Below are positions 27,121 to 36,800 of a DNA stretch of 64,000 bases, piece by piece; the stretch's first letter is position 1; every line of letters begins with the position of its first letter. The DNA comes from Pseudoduganella lutea. Its GTDB lineage: Bacteria > Pseudomonadota > Gammaproteobacteria > Burkholderiales > Burkholderiaceae_D. The DNA is taken from positions 2,480,001 through 2,544,000 of the forward strand of contig NZ_CP035913.1 of the NCBI RefSeq assembly GCF_004209755.1, given 5' to 3'. The position numbers and the translations under genes were made by a program. Below the pieces are notes generated by a model, which ran no database searches, was not told the DNA's origin, and was given only the letters and a program-made list of their open reading frames with translations.

Positions 27121-30100
27121 GTTGCCGCCAAAGCCCCACAGCTGGTCGTTGCCGCCCATGCCATCGAGATAGTCGCCGGCTTCCGTGCCCTTCAGTGCGT
27201 CGGCGCCGGGGCCGGCAGCGGCGGCGCGGATAGCGGCCAGCGAGAGCGTGGTGTCGGCGAACCGGAAGCTTTCCGCATTGCGGGCGAGGATCGTGGCGCC
27301 CGTCGCGATGTGCGTGACCAGCACATCGTTTTCGGCGGGACGCGTGATGCGGACTTCCGCCAGGTTCCAGGCATATTCCACGACATCGGTGCCGGTGCCG
27401 CCGTCGAACAGCATGTTGCCGGTGCTCTTGCGCACGGTCATCGTATCGTTCCCGACGCCGCCCTGCAGTGTGTCGTTGCCCAGCGAAGAGTAAAGGCGGT
27501 CGTTGCCCGCGGCGCCGTCGAGCTTGTCGTCGCCCGACCCGCCCTGCAATGTGTTGTCGAGTGCATTGCCCTTGCCGGTGAATGCACCGGTACCCCAGTA
27601 CCGCAAGTCGTGCAGGTTGGCGCCCAGCGTGTACGACGCCAGGTTTTCGACGATGACCATGCCGTCATCCGTATCGATGACCACATCGCCCTGGGAATCG
27701 ACGAAATAGACGTCATACCCGTCGCCGCCGACCATCGTGTCGTTGCCGGCACCGCCGTCGAGCGTGTCCCAGCCCGTGCCGCCCGCCAGGTGGTTGGCGG
27801 CGCCGTTACCGGTCAGCCCGTTGTCGAGCCCATTGCCGATGATGGCGACGGCAATATTGTCCGGTGCGGTGACCACGGCATTTTCCACGCCTTGCGCCAG
27901 CACATAGCTGCCCGCTTTGGTAAAGGCGATCTGCACCGTATCGGCCAGGTCGCTCCAGTCTTCCTCGACCACGTCGCCTTCGTTGTCGACAATGTAGGTA
28001 TCGTCGCCGGCGCCGCCGTGCATCGTGTCTGCGCCGCCCTGCCCGTCGAGCGTGTCGTTGCCGTCAGTGCCCGTGATGTCGTCGCCGCTCTCGGTGCCTG
28101 GCACGAGTTCGGTCACGCGCCTTGCGCCATCGGTGAACCGCAGCCAGTCGATGTTGTCGGCGATGATGTCCTCGTTCGTTGCCGCGTTCACCAGGTGCAC
28201 GCCCAGCGATGTGCCGCGCACCGAATAATCGGCCAGCGCGCCCAGGAGCACGAGCGTGTCGTTGCCGCCGCCGCCCACCACGCTGTCGTGTCCCGTGCCC
28301 GCCTCCAGCATATCGTCGCCGGCGTTGCCCTCCAGGGTGTCGTTGCCATCGCCACCTTGCAGCAGGTCGTCTCCCGCGCTGCCGGCCAGGCCATCGTCAC
28401 CGCCCGCGCCGGCCAGCGTGGCGGCACCTGTCAGCGCCGTCAGGAAATTGTCCTTGGCGTTGCCGGTCAACGTGCCCGCGCCGTCCAGCACGCCACGCTC
28501 GATTTCATCCGGCAGCGTGTACGTCACGCCGGTGATGACCGTGTCGAAACCGCCGTCCGCCAGTTCCACGATCACGTCTTCGGCATTCATGTCGGTGTAC
28601 TGGTCGCTGCCTGAGCCGCCCACCAGCGTATCGACGCCGAGACCTCCATCGAGGTGGTCGAAATTGTCCGAACCGGTCAGCGAATCGCGGCCGGGCGTGC
28701 CGTCCAGCATGCCCGAACCTTGTCGTGTGATGCCGACGTAATTGTCCTGGCCGACCTGCGTGGCATCGGTATTGCGCAGGATGATCCTCGTGATGTAAGT
28801 GTCGAGACCGTCGCTCCTCTGCAGCAGTGCGTCGCTCCCGTCCTGTACCCAGCGGAAGTCGTGCGAGAACGGATCCGTCCAGTGGGCCGACGACCAGAGA
28901 AGGCCCGAAAAATCGAGCCGGTCACCGCCGGGGCCGGCCTCGAAATCGGTGATCGTGAGCGCGGTCACGCCTTTCCACCAGACCATGTTTTCCAGGATGA
29001 ACAGGTCGCTTCCCGCGCCGCCGGTCATGGTAATGCCCGGCGACGGCCGTGACGAGTAGTCGTCGTGGGTGGACAGCGTATCGTTGCCGTCGCCGCCTTC
29101 AAGCACGGCATTCGTCGATGCCACGAGGAAGTCGTCGCCGGCGCCGCCGCGCAGTGTGTCGGTGTCGGTGCCGGTGCCCGCGCTGGAGCGGATCGAATCG
29201 TTGCCGTCGCCGCCATCGAGCAGGTCGTCGCCATCCTGGCCATTCAGCATGTCATGACCGCCGCCCAGCGTGTCGTTACCGACGCCGCCATGCAGCACGT
29301 CGTTGCCGGCATCGCCCATCAGCCAGTCGTTGCCCTCGTCGCCATGCAGCGTGTCATTGCCATAACCGCCTTCCAGCGTATCGACCGCGCCGCCGCCGTG
29401 CACCAGGTCATTGCCACCCGAGCCGAACACGCTGTCGTTGCCCGCACCGCTGGTGATCGTATCGTCCCGGAGAGTGCCTTTCAACATGCCGGTGCCGCTC
29501 AGCACCTCGCCGGGCACCCCGGCACCATCCGGGCTGTAGCCCGAGAAATTGGCTGCCGTGAGGCTGGTCGCGTCCGTATCGCGCAACGTGAAGACCGTCC
29601 TGAACTCGCTGCCGACTGCGCGGTGCTGGACCAGCGTGTCACTGCCCTGCTGCATGACACGCAGCATGCCGCCCTCTGTGGCGAACGGGTTGCCGCCCTG
29701 CCCGTAGTAAGCGTATGCCCCGAGTACCATCATCTCGATGTCGATCACGTCATCCGCACCGAAATCGGTGATGACGAAAGTGCCGTCGAAGCCGGTCGGC
29801 GGCCACATGAACCTGTCGGCGCCGCCGCCGCCCGTAAGTACGATCGACGCAGCATTGTCGGTCTCCAGCACGAACACGTCCGCACCAGCGCCCCCATCCG
29901 CTTCGACCATGCTTCCGGTGCTTGCCCGGTAGCTCCGTATCTTGAGCAAGTCGTCGCCCGCGCCACCTGCCAGTTGGTGGCGGGAACCCGGGCTCAGTAC
30001 GGTACTGAGACTGTCCGCGCCATCCCCGCCGTCCAAACGGGAGTTGTCGCCGCTCAGCGTATCGTTCCCGGCGCCACCGGCCAGCGTATCGTCACCGGCA

Positions 30101-31692
30101 TTGCCCGACAGCAAGTCGTCGCCGGCGCCGCCATCCAGCACGTCGCCCCCCGGCCCGCCCATCATGGTGTCATTGCCGCCGTTGCCGTTCAACGTATCGT
30201 TGAACATGGTGCCCTCGTGCCAGTCTTTACCATCATCGCCAGCGAATGCGATGCCGGCCACGGCGCTGCCATCGGGATGCAGGCCCTGCTTAAAGTTGTC
30301 GGCCGTCAGCGCGGTCGCAAGGGTGTTCTCCAGTCGCGCCAGCGTGTACCAGGGCGCTTCCGCACCGCTACCCTGGCGGGCTTGCAGCAGGGTGTCCGCG
30401 TTGCTTTGCACGAGGCGCACGAAAGGGTGTGCCGGGTCGAACGGATTGCCGCCCGGGTAGTCGTATGCTTCGGAATATTTGCGCAACAGGTCACTGACAT
30501 CGAAGACGTCGCCGCCCGGACCGGTCGCGAAATCGGCGATCGCGATCATGGTGTTGCGGGAATCGCTGCCGAGCTGGTAGGTATCCCGCCCCTCGCCGCC
30601 CCGCAAGGCCAGGGTGCCGCCAGCGGATGCCAGCACGAAGACATCGGCGCCCGCGCCGCCGTCGACGATCATGGCACCGGCAGTACGCGAGTCGGACACG
30701 GCCAGAATGGTGATGGTGTCGTTGCCGTCGCCGCCAAGCACGGTGTCGGTGACGCCATCGAGCGTAACGGTAATGACGTCGTTGCCGCCTTCGCCATCGA
30801 TGCTGTCCGCGCCCGTGCCGTCTTCCAGCTTGTCGGCGCCGCTACCTCCCAGCAGGCTGTCATTGCCTGCGCCACCGCGCAAGTCGTCGCCGTCGCTGCC
30901 GCCCAGCAGAAGGTCGTTGCCGCCGCCACCCGACAGGGAATCGTTGTCGCCACCGCCATCGAGCGTGTCGGATCCGCCCGAGCCGTCCAGCACATCGCCC
31001 CCGCCGAGTCCCGTGATGCTGTCGTCGTTGATCCCGCCGCCCAGGTAATTGCCGTTTCCGTCGCCGGCCAATACCAGCCCCGGCATCACGCTGCCGTCCG
31101 GCAGGTAGCCGCCGACGAAATTATCGCCCGTCAGCGCCGTGGCGCGCACATTCTTCAGCACGATCATTCGCCAGAATATGCCGTTGTCCTGCATTACATC
31201 GATCACGGTATCGGCACCCGACTGCGACAGCCGGAACGGGCCGCCTGGCGCGAACGGATTGCCGCCCGAATATCCCTGGTAAAGCATGTGTTCCACCACG
31301 GCCGACAGATCGATCCAGTCGCCACCGGCCCCGGTGGCGAAACCGGTGATGGTGGCGATGCCGCGCCCGACCCGCTCGAAATGGACCGTGTCGCGCCCCG
31401 CGCCGCCAGAAATGGCGATGATGTCGCCCTCGATCGAGTTCACGATGTCGAACAGATCGTCGCCCGCGTCGCCACGCGCCGTCACGGTGTGCGGCCCCGA
31501 ATTCCATGACTGCGGGCGGTCTATCAGGAAGGTATCGTTGCCGTTACCGCCGATCAGCGAGGCGCTGCCATCGTAAGGATAGTAGACGGTCAGGGTATCG
31601 TTGCCTTCGCCACCATCGAGCGTGTCGCTGCCCTGGTTCGCATAGAGCCGATCGTTGCCGCCGCCGCCGCGAAGGGAATCGTTGCCATCGGT
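25687..31692 (-). CDS. RTX protein B, 3' part (main body of frameshifted gene)
   Basis: About 2,000 residues of RTX repeats, open from the G6 tract at 31693 down to a TGA at 25687. It carries four copies of the roughly 95-residue module (such as IAIADFATGPGGDVFDVSDL and NPFDPAHPFVRLVQSNADTL), long runs of GGxGxD nonapeptides, and the shared C-terminal domain (ALFALHSGNTTAVYLFTSSD, ELQQIATLTGV). The first ATG-like start in this frame is near 31485, but it lies inside repeats without an RBS. The N-terminal domain is therefore expected to come from the fragment at 31590-32264. Its stop lies 5 bp before the RTX-A start, so B and A are one operon. Confidence 0.85.
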   Translation of the reverse strand, partial: TDGNDSLRGGGGNDRLYANQGSDTLDGGEGNDTLTVYYPYDGSASLIGGNGNDTFLIDRPQSWNSGPHTVTARGDAGDDLFDIVNSIEGDIIAISGGAGRDTVHFERVGRGIATITGFATGAGGDWIDLSAVVEHMLYQGYSGGNPFAPGGPFRLSQSGADTVIDVMQDNGIFWRMIVLKNVRATALTGDNFVGGYLPDGSVMPGLVLAGDGNGNYLGGGINDDSITGLGGGDVLDGSGGSDTLDGGGDNDSLSGGGGNDLLLGGSDGDDLRGGAGNDSLLGGSGADKLEDGTGADSIDGEGGNDVITVTLDGVTDTVLGGDGNDTITILAVSDSRTAGAMIVDGGAGADVFVLASAGGTLALRGGEGRDTYQLGSDSRNTMIAIADFATGPGGDVFDVSDLLRKYSEAYDYPGGNPFDPAHPFVRLVQSNADTLLQARQGSGAEAPWYTLARLENTLATALTADNFKQGLHPDGSAVAGIAFAGDDGKDWHEGTMFNDTLNGNGGNDTMMGGPGGDVLDGGAGDDLLSGNAGDDTLAGGAGNDTLSGDNSRLDGGDGADSLSTVLSPGSRHQLAGGAGDDLLKIRSYRASTGSMVEADGGAGADVFVLETDNAASIVLTGGGGADRFMWPPTGFDGTFVITDFGADDVIDIEMMVLGAYAYYGQGGNPFATEGGMLRVMQQGSDTLVQHRAVGSEFRTVFTLRDTDATSLTAANFSGYSPDGAGVPGEVLSGTGMLKGTLRDDTITSGAGNDSVFGSGGNDLVHGGGAVDTLEGGYGNDTLHGDEGNDWLMGDAGNDVLHGGVGNDTLGGGHDMLNGQDGDDLLDGGDGNDSIRSSAGTGTDTDTLRGGAGDDFLVASTNAVLEGGDGNDTLSTHDDYSSRPSPGITMTGGAGSDLFILENMVWWKGVTALTITDFEAGPGGDRLDFSGLLWSSAHWTDPFSHDFRWVQDGSDALLQRSDGLDTYITRIILRNTDATQVGQDNYVGITRQGSGMLDGTPGRDSLTGSDNFDHLDGGLGVDTLVGGSGSDQYTDMNAEDVIVELADGGFDTVITGVTYTLPDEIERGVLDGAGTLTGNAKDNFLTALTGAATLAGAGGDDGLAGSAGDDLLQGGDGNDTLEGNAGDDMLEAGTGHDSVVGGGGNDTLVLLGALADYSVRGTSLGVHLVNAATNEDIIADNIDWLRFTDGARRVTELVPGTESGDDITGTDGNDTLDGQGGADTMHGGAGDDTYIVDNEGDVVEEDWSDLADTVQIAFTKAGSYVLAQGVENAVVTAPDNIAVAIIGNGLDNGLTGNGAANHLAGGTGWDTLDGGAGNDTMVGGDGYDVYFVDSQGDVVIDTDDGMVIVENLASYTLGANLHDLRYWGTGAFTGKGNALDNTLQGGSGDDKLDGAAGNDRLYSSLGNDTLQGGVGNDTMTVRKSTGNMLFDGGTGTDVVEYAWNLAEVRITRPAENDVLVTHIATGATILARNAESFRFADTTLSLAAIRAAAAGPGADALKGTEAGDYLDGMGGNDQLWGFGGNDTLDGGTGSDKLAGGMGNDTYVVDATGDKITELAGQGTDTVSTKLAKYTLGAHLENLTYTGTTAFAGTGNAFDNVIAAGFGNDTIDGAAGKDRYVIDGDFADFQRQSPNDKDLVLVKGTQKITLRNIEEVEFSDGVKTLAQLQVNVASQGNDTLTGTDGDDQINGLAGADQLTGGKGDDAYFLDNVGDTVIELANGGIDTVNIGIAAKLTYTLGANIEHATITSTAVIHLVGNAEDNTLTGNAAANMLTGGAGNDTLVGGKGNDTLDGGAGDDVYSVDAAGDKVLEAADGGYDIVETTATKYTLAANVEELRFTGKAAFTGMGNALDNVILGGTGNDKLTGGLGADTFVIGAGNDTITDFVSGTDHLAVAGKIGNGNLVIDDAAIRDATGGFSSDAELVIFTQNVSSLTTTNAAKAIGNAREAYAKGDTALFALHSGNTTAVYLFTSSDNDAVVSKGELQQIATLTGVQLVSVDDFH

Positions 31693-32264
31693 CCCCCCAG
31701 GACGTCATCGTCCGTGGTGCCGGTCACCAGTGCCAGCGTACCGAAACCATCATCGGCCAGCGTCCTCGCTTCGATCGTTCCCGTGCCACGTTCCAGCGCC
31801 CAGTTGCCGCCCGCAGCGGTCGGGCCGCTCAGGTCGGTGGAAGCCGCCACGTCGGCCCCCGTCAGCCCGGCCAGCGTGGCAAGGAACGCCGCACCTGCCT
31901 CACTCTCTCCCACATTGCAGCCGTAGAGCAGCAGGTCGCCATCCGATGCCAGCGATGCGCCGATGCGCGCCAGTGGGCCAGCGGCGCCGGCAAGCGTGGC
32001 CAGCGAGACTTCCGTACCGCCCAGTTGCAGGATTCCCGGCGCGCCGTGCGACACGATGTGGATCGCGGCCAGGGTCTGCTCGCCCGCCACGGCGGCTGCG
32101 ACCTGTTCGAGGCCATCGACAGCGGGATCGAGGATCACCAGGCGCATGCCAGTGGGCACGGAGGTGGGGACGTAGCTGGCCGCCACGCGGCTGTCGAGGA
32201 TCAGGAGAGAGGTGGTCACGGGGATTGGCTGGAAGATTCGAACAGCGGCGGAAACCTGCCGCAC
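31590..32264 (-). CDS. RTX protein B, 5' part with DUF4347 domain (frameshifted)
   Basis: The frame opens at GTG 32264; an in-frame GTG at 32219 (VTTSLLILDSRVAASY) is the other possible start and better matches the spacing of the promoter element seen at RTX-E. About 190 residues form a DUF4347 domain (MRLVILDPAVDGLEQVAAAV, IHIVSHGAPGILQLGGTEVS, ending TGTIEARTLADDGFGTLALV), a module commonly at the N-terminus of giant surface or adhesin proteins. It then enters the first RTX unit (TGTTDDDVLGG) and loses frame at a G6 tract, ending in a nonsense tail (PMATIPFAAAAATIGS). Adding one G merges it with the main body into a protein of about 2,180-2,190 residues. Confidence 0.75.
   Translation of the reverse strand: MRQVSAAVRIFQPIPVTTSLLILDSRVAASYVPTSVPTGMRLVILDPAVDGLEQVAAAVAGEQTLAAIHIVSHGAPGILQLGGTEVSLATLAGAAGPLARIGASLASDGDLLLYGCNVGESEAGAAFLATLAGLTGADVAASTDLSGPTAAGGNWALERGTGTIEARTLADDGFGTLALVTGTTDDDVLGGPMATIPFAAAAATIGSMRTRAATRSMVAKATIP
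31693..31698 (-). other. G6 tract with 1-nt deficit that splits RTX-B
   Basis: The coding strand reads CT-GGGGGG-ACC, where the frame needs CTG GGG GGG ACC GAT (seven G counting the G of CTG). One extra G restores VLGGTDGNDSL and joins the DUF4347 part to the RTX body. This mirrors the RTX-A defect. Confidence 0.85.
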
Positions 32265-32267
32265 AAA

Positions 32268-32290
32268 GTTACGAATCGTAACATATGTTA
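32268..32290. promoter_or_regulatory. Overlapping palindromes upstream of RTX-B
   Basis: GTTACGAATCGTAAC (7-bp arms around one base) at 32268-32282 overlaps the perfect palindrome TAACATATGTTA at 32279-32290. It lies just upstream of GTG 32264, or about 49 bp upstream of GTG 32219. It may be an operator or a small transcript hairpin. Confidence 0.5.
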
Positions 32291-32317
32291 AAGATTGGAA
32301 ATCTCACACAATGTCAC
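32279..32317 (-). promoter_or_regulatory. 39-bp shared upstream element, RTX-B copy
   Basis: Minus-strand order: GTGACA, six variable bases, GAGATTTCCAAT, two variable bases, then TTAACATATGTTA. It matches the element upstream of RTX-E (46371-46409) in 31 of 39 positions without gaps. GTGACA could be a -35 box, but the role (promoter or activator site) is inferred. Confidence 0.6.
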
Positions 32318-32362
32318 AAACTTAACTTCGTTTATCTTCCCAGCAATCCCCGGAATACGTTG

Positions 32363-33800
32363 CTAGCCCATATCGCCCATCTGGAAATCGCCGATGCCGA
32401 GGGACGGCACACCCGTCAGCGTGGCAATTTGCTGCAGTTCCCCCTTGCTTACCACCGCATCGTTGCCGCTGCTGGTGAACAGGTACACCGCTGTGGTGCC
32501 GGCGGTATGCAGCGCGAACAGTGCCGTGTCGCCCAGCCCATAGGCTTCGGTGGCGCTGCCGATCGCCTTGGCCGCGTTGGTTGCCGACAGGCTGGTCACG
32601 TTTTGCGTGAACAGCACCAGCTCCGCTTTGGACGAGAAGCTGCCCGCAGCGCCGGGTGTCGCCACTTGTTCGATGATCAGATCGCCATCGCCGATCTTGC
32701 GTGCGATGACGAGATGGTCGGTGCCGCTGGCGAAATCGGTGATCGTGTCGTTGCCCGCGCCGATCACGAACGTGTCCGCACCCAGTCCGCCGGTCAGCTT
32801 GTCGCTGCCGGCGCCGCCGATGATCACGTTGTCGAGGTTATTACCGATGCCGGTAAAGGCACCCTTGCCCGTGAACCGCAGTTCTTCCACATTCGCCGCC
32901 AGCGTGGTTTTCGCCACGGTCGTCTCGACGATGTCATAGCCGCCATTGGCCTCTTCCTGCACCTTGTCGCCCGTCGCATCGACCGAATAGAAATCGTTGC
33001 CGGCGCCACCATCGAGCGTGTCGTTGCCCTTGCCGCCGATGAGGGTGTCGTTGCCCGCACCGCCGGTCAGCGCGTTGGCGGCCGCATTGCCGGTCAGCGT
33101 GTTGTCTTCGGTATTGCCGATGATGTTGATCGCAGCCGTGGACATGATCGCCGCGTGCTCGATGTGCTCGCCCAGCGTGTACGTTATCTTTGCCGAAATG
33201 CCGATGTTGACGGTGTCGATGCCCTGGTTAGCCAGTTCGACGACAGTGTCATCCACGTTATCGAGGAAATACGTGTCGTCGCCCTTGCCGCCCGTGAGCT
33301 GGTCGGCGCCGGCCAGGCCATTCATCTCGTCGTCGCCAGCGGTACCGGTGAGCGTGTCGTTGCCCTGCGATGCCACGTTGACCCGGAGCTGGTCGATCGA
33401 CTTCACGCCATCGCTGAACTCCACCTCTTCGATATTCCTGAGCGTGATCTTCTGCGTGCCTTTCACCAGCACGAGATCTTTATCGCTCGGGCTCTGGCGC
33501 TGGAAGTCAGCAAGATCGCCCTGTATCACGTACCGGTCCGTGCCGGCGGCGCCGTCGATCGTGTCGTTGCCGACGCCGGCCGTGATCACGTTGTCGAGCG
33601 CATTGCCGGTGCCGGCGAAAGCGCTGGTGCCGGTGTACGCGAGATTTTCCAGATGGGCGCCCAGCGTGTATTTCACCAGCGTGGTACTGACGGTGTCGGT
33701 ACCCTGGTCAGCCAGTTCGGTGACCTTGTCGCCCGCAGCATCGACGACATACGTGTCGTCGCCAGTACCGCCGACGAGCGCATCGCTGCCCTTGCCGCCA
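32363..33800 (-). repeat. Paralogous 3' block of RTX-C
   Basis: The same roughly 480-codon block that ends RTX-A, -B and -E. RTX-C and RTX-E share an even longer stretch upstream (ITGNDLANELAGNGAANALS). Confidence 0.75.
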
Positions 33801-36800
33801 TCGAGCGTGTCGTTGCCACCACCGCCGCTCAGTGCATTCGCGGCGCCGTTGCCGGCCAGCTCGTTGGCCAGGTCGTTGCCGGTGATGCCGACCGCGCCGG
33901 TGGACGTCACTACCGCGTCCTCGACATTCGCCGCCAGCACATAGGTGCCCCTGGCCAGTGCCACCTGCACGCTATCGCGCCCCGCGCCAGCATTCTCGAC
34001 GATACGGTCGCCGATATTGTCGACCACGTAGAGATCGTTCCCCAGCCCGCCGCTCATCTGGTCCGCGCCGGCCAGGCCGTTCATGCTGTCGTTGCCGTCC
34101 GTGCCTGACAACGTGTCGTTGGCGACCGACGCGACATTGACGAACAGCTCGGCCTGCGTTTTCACACCGTCGCTGAACCGGACTGTCTCAACGTTCTTCA
34201 GCGTGATCGTCTGGTCGCCTTTTATGAGTACGAGGTCGGTCGCGTTCGGGCGCTGGCGACTGTATTCGCCGAACGCGCCAGTTGCCACGTAGGTATCGAT
34301 GCCAGCCGCGCCGTCGACCGTATCGTTGCCTTTCCCGCCCACGATCACGTTGCCGAGCGCGTTGCCGGCAGCGGCGAAAGCGCCGGTGCCCGTGTATGTC
34401 ACGTTTTCGACATTGGCGCCCAGCGTGTACTTTGCCAGCGTGGTGATGACGGTATCGGTGCCGCCATCGGCCGACTCGGTGACTTTGTCGCCGGTCGCAT
34501 CGACGTGGTACACGTCATCGCCGCTGCCACCGGCGAGCGCATCGTTGCCCTTGCCGCCATCGAGCGTGTCGTTGCCGGCACCGCCAGTCAGCGCATTCGC
34601 GGCGCCGTTGCCGGTCAGCGCATTTGCCAGATCGTTGCCCGTGATGCCGGCCGCGCCGCTGGACATGATCGTTGCGTCTTCGACGTTCGCCGCCAGCGTG
34701 TAAGTGCCGTTGCCTAGCCCGACCTCCACCATGTCGCGTCCCGCGTCGGCAGCCTCGACGATCACGTCGCCAGCGACGTCGACAACATAGGTATCGTTGC
34801 CCGCGCCGCCCGCCATCGTATCGGCACCGCCGTCGCCATCGAGCCGGTCGGCACCGGCCGTTCCGTTCAAAACGTCCGCACCGTTGCCGATGATGCCATC
34901 CTGCAGGGCGTCGATCGGGCGCGTGCCATCGGCGAACTGCACCCATTCGATATCGCGCAGCACGGTCCGGTCGCCGGTCGATGCATGCACCAGCACCGTA
35001 TCGCCGCCTTCGCGCTTGCGGGTGTAGTCCGCGAACGCTCCGCCCACCCAGGCACGGTCTTCACCCGCGCCGCCGTCGAGCGTGTCGTTGCCGGCCATGC
35101 CAGCCAGCGTGTCCTTGCCGGCACCGCCGGCCAGGGTATCGTTGCCGGCGCCGCCCGTGAGCAGATTGGCCGCGGCATTGCCCTTGCCGGCAAACGACGC
35201 GCTACCGGCATAAGCAAGATCCTCCAGGTGCTCGGACAAGGCGTAGTTGCCCAGCGTGGTCACGACACGATCCGTTCCTTGGTCATACATTTCGATGACC
35301 ATGTCGCCCGCAGCGTCAACGATGAAGATGTCGTCGCCGTACCCGCCGTCCAGCGTGTCGCTACCGCCGCCGCCATTGAGCGTATCGTCGCCGCCATGCC
35401 CCACCAGGATGTTGGCCGCGCCATTTCCGCGTAATTCGTTTTCCGTGTCGCCACCTGTCACGTTCACGGCCAGGCTTCCTGTCACGATCGCGCGCTCGAC
35501 GTGGTCGCCCATGCGCCAGGTTCCGGCGCCCGCCAGGCCGATCATCACGGTATCGAACCCCCAGTTCGACGATTCCTCGACGGTGTCGCCGACATTGTCG
35601 ACCAGGTACAGGTCGTCGCCCCATGCGCCGTCCATCGTGTCGGCGCCGGCGGCGCCGTCGAGCGTGTCGTTGTTACCGTATCCATACAAGGTATTGTCTG
35701 CCGCGTTGCCGGTACCGTGGAATGCGGCATCGCCCCAATACCCGAGGGTTTCGAAGTTCTCCGGCAGTACGAAACTTTCCAGCCACGTATAGATGCGGTC
35801 GACACCGCCATTCGCTGTTTCGACCACGATATCGGCGACAACGTCGATGACGTAAATATCGTCGCCGGTACCGCCGACCATCGAATCGATGCCGCCATCG
35901 CCCGACAGCTCGTCGTCGCCGGCGCCGCCCAGCAGCGTGTCGTTGCCGCTGCCGCCATCGAGGTCGTCGTCGCCCGCTTCGCCCTGCAAGCCGTCGTTGC
36001 CACCAGCGCCGGACAGCGTATCGTTGCCCGCGCCGCCGTCGATGGCATTGACGGCGTCAGTGCCATCGATCGTGTTGTCGCTGCCGTTGCCGACGACGTC
36101 GATCGCAGCATCGCCGATCTCCAGTACCAGCCGCTCCACTTCATCGGGGATCCGATAATTGCCCAGGGAGGTCGTCAAGTGGATCGTATCGACGCCACCG
36201 CCTGCCTCTTCGACGATCCTGTCACCGGCCGAATCAACGACATATTCATCGTAGCCGCCGAGGCCCGTCATCGTATCGTTGCCCTGTCCGCCGTCGATCG
36301 TGTCGCCAAACGCGCTGCCCAGCAGCGCATCGTTGCCGGCCGTGCCGCTGACACGCATCAGGTCGGCAAACGCCCGGGTGGCATCGGCAAAGACCAGCGT
36401 TTCGACGCTGTACAGGAAGGCATGCACGCCTCGAACGTCGTCGTGCAGCGCAATGCCGGCATGGACGCGTTCGATCCGGTAATCCGCGAAATTGTTGCCA
36501 AAGTAGACCGTATCGATGCCGTCGCCGCCAGCGATGCTGTCTTCTCCCGCGCTGACGCGGATGATGTCGTCGCCGTCTTCACCTTCGATGCTGTCGTTGT
36601 TACCGCCGCCGTCCAGGTCGTCATTGCCCCGGCCGCCGTCCAAGGTGTCATTGTTCCCGCCGCCGATGACCGTATCGTTGCCGATGTCGCCATCCATCTC
36701 GTCGCCGCGCTCCAGGTACCGGCTTTCAGCGTCGCCACTGTAAAGTACATCATTGCCGGCGCCCCCATTGAGTTCGTCGGAATTCCCGGTTCCCTGCAGC

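Noticed and set aside
25654..28614. 986-residue plus-strand open frame opposite RTX-B
   Set aside because: Antisense shadow of RTX repeats, same reasoning; composition tracks the minus-strand gene exactly.
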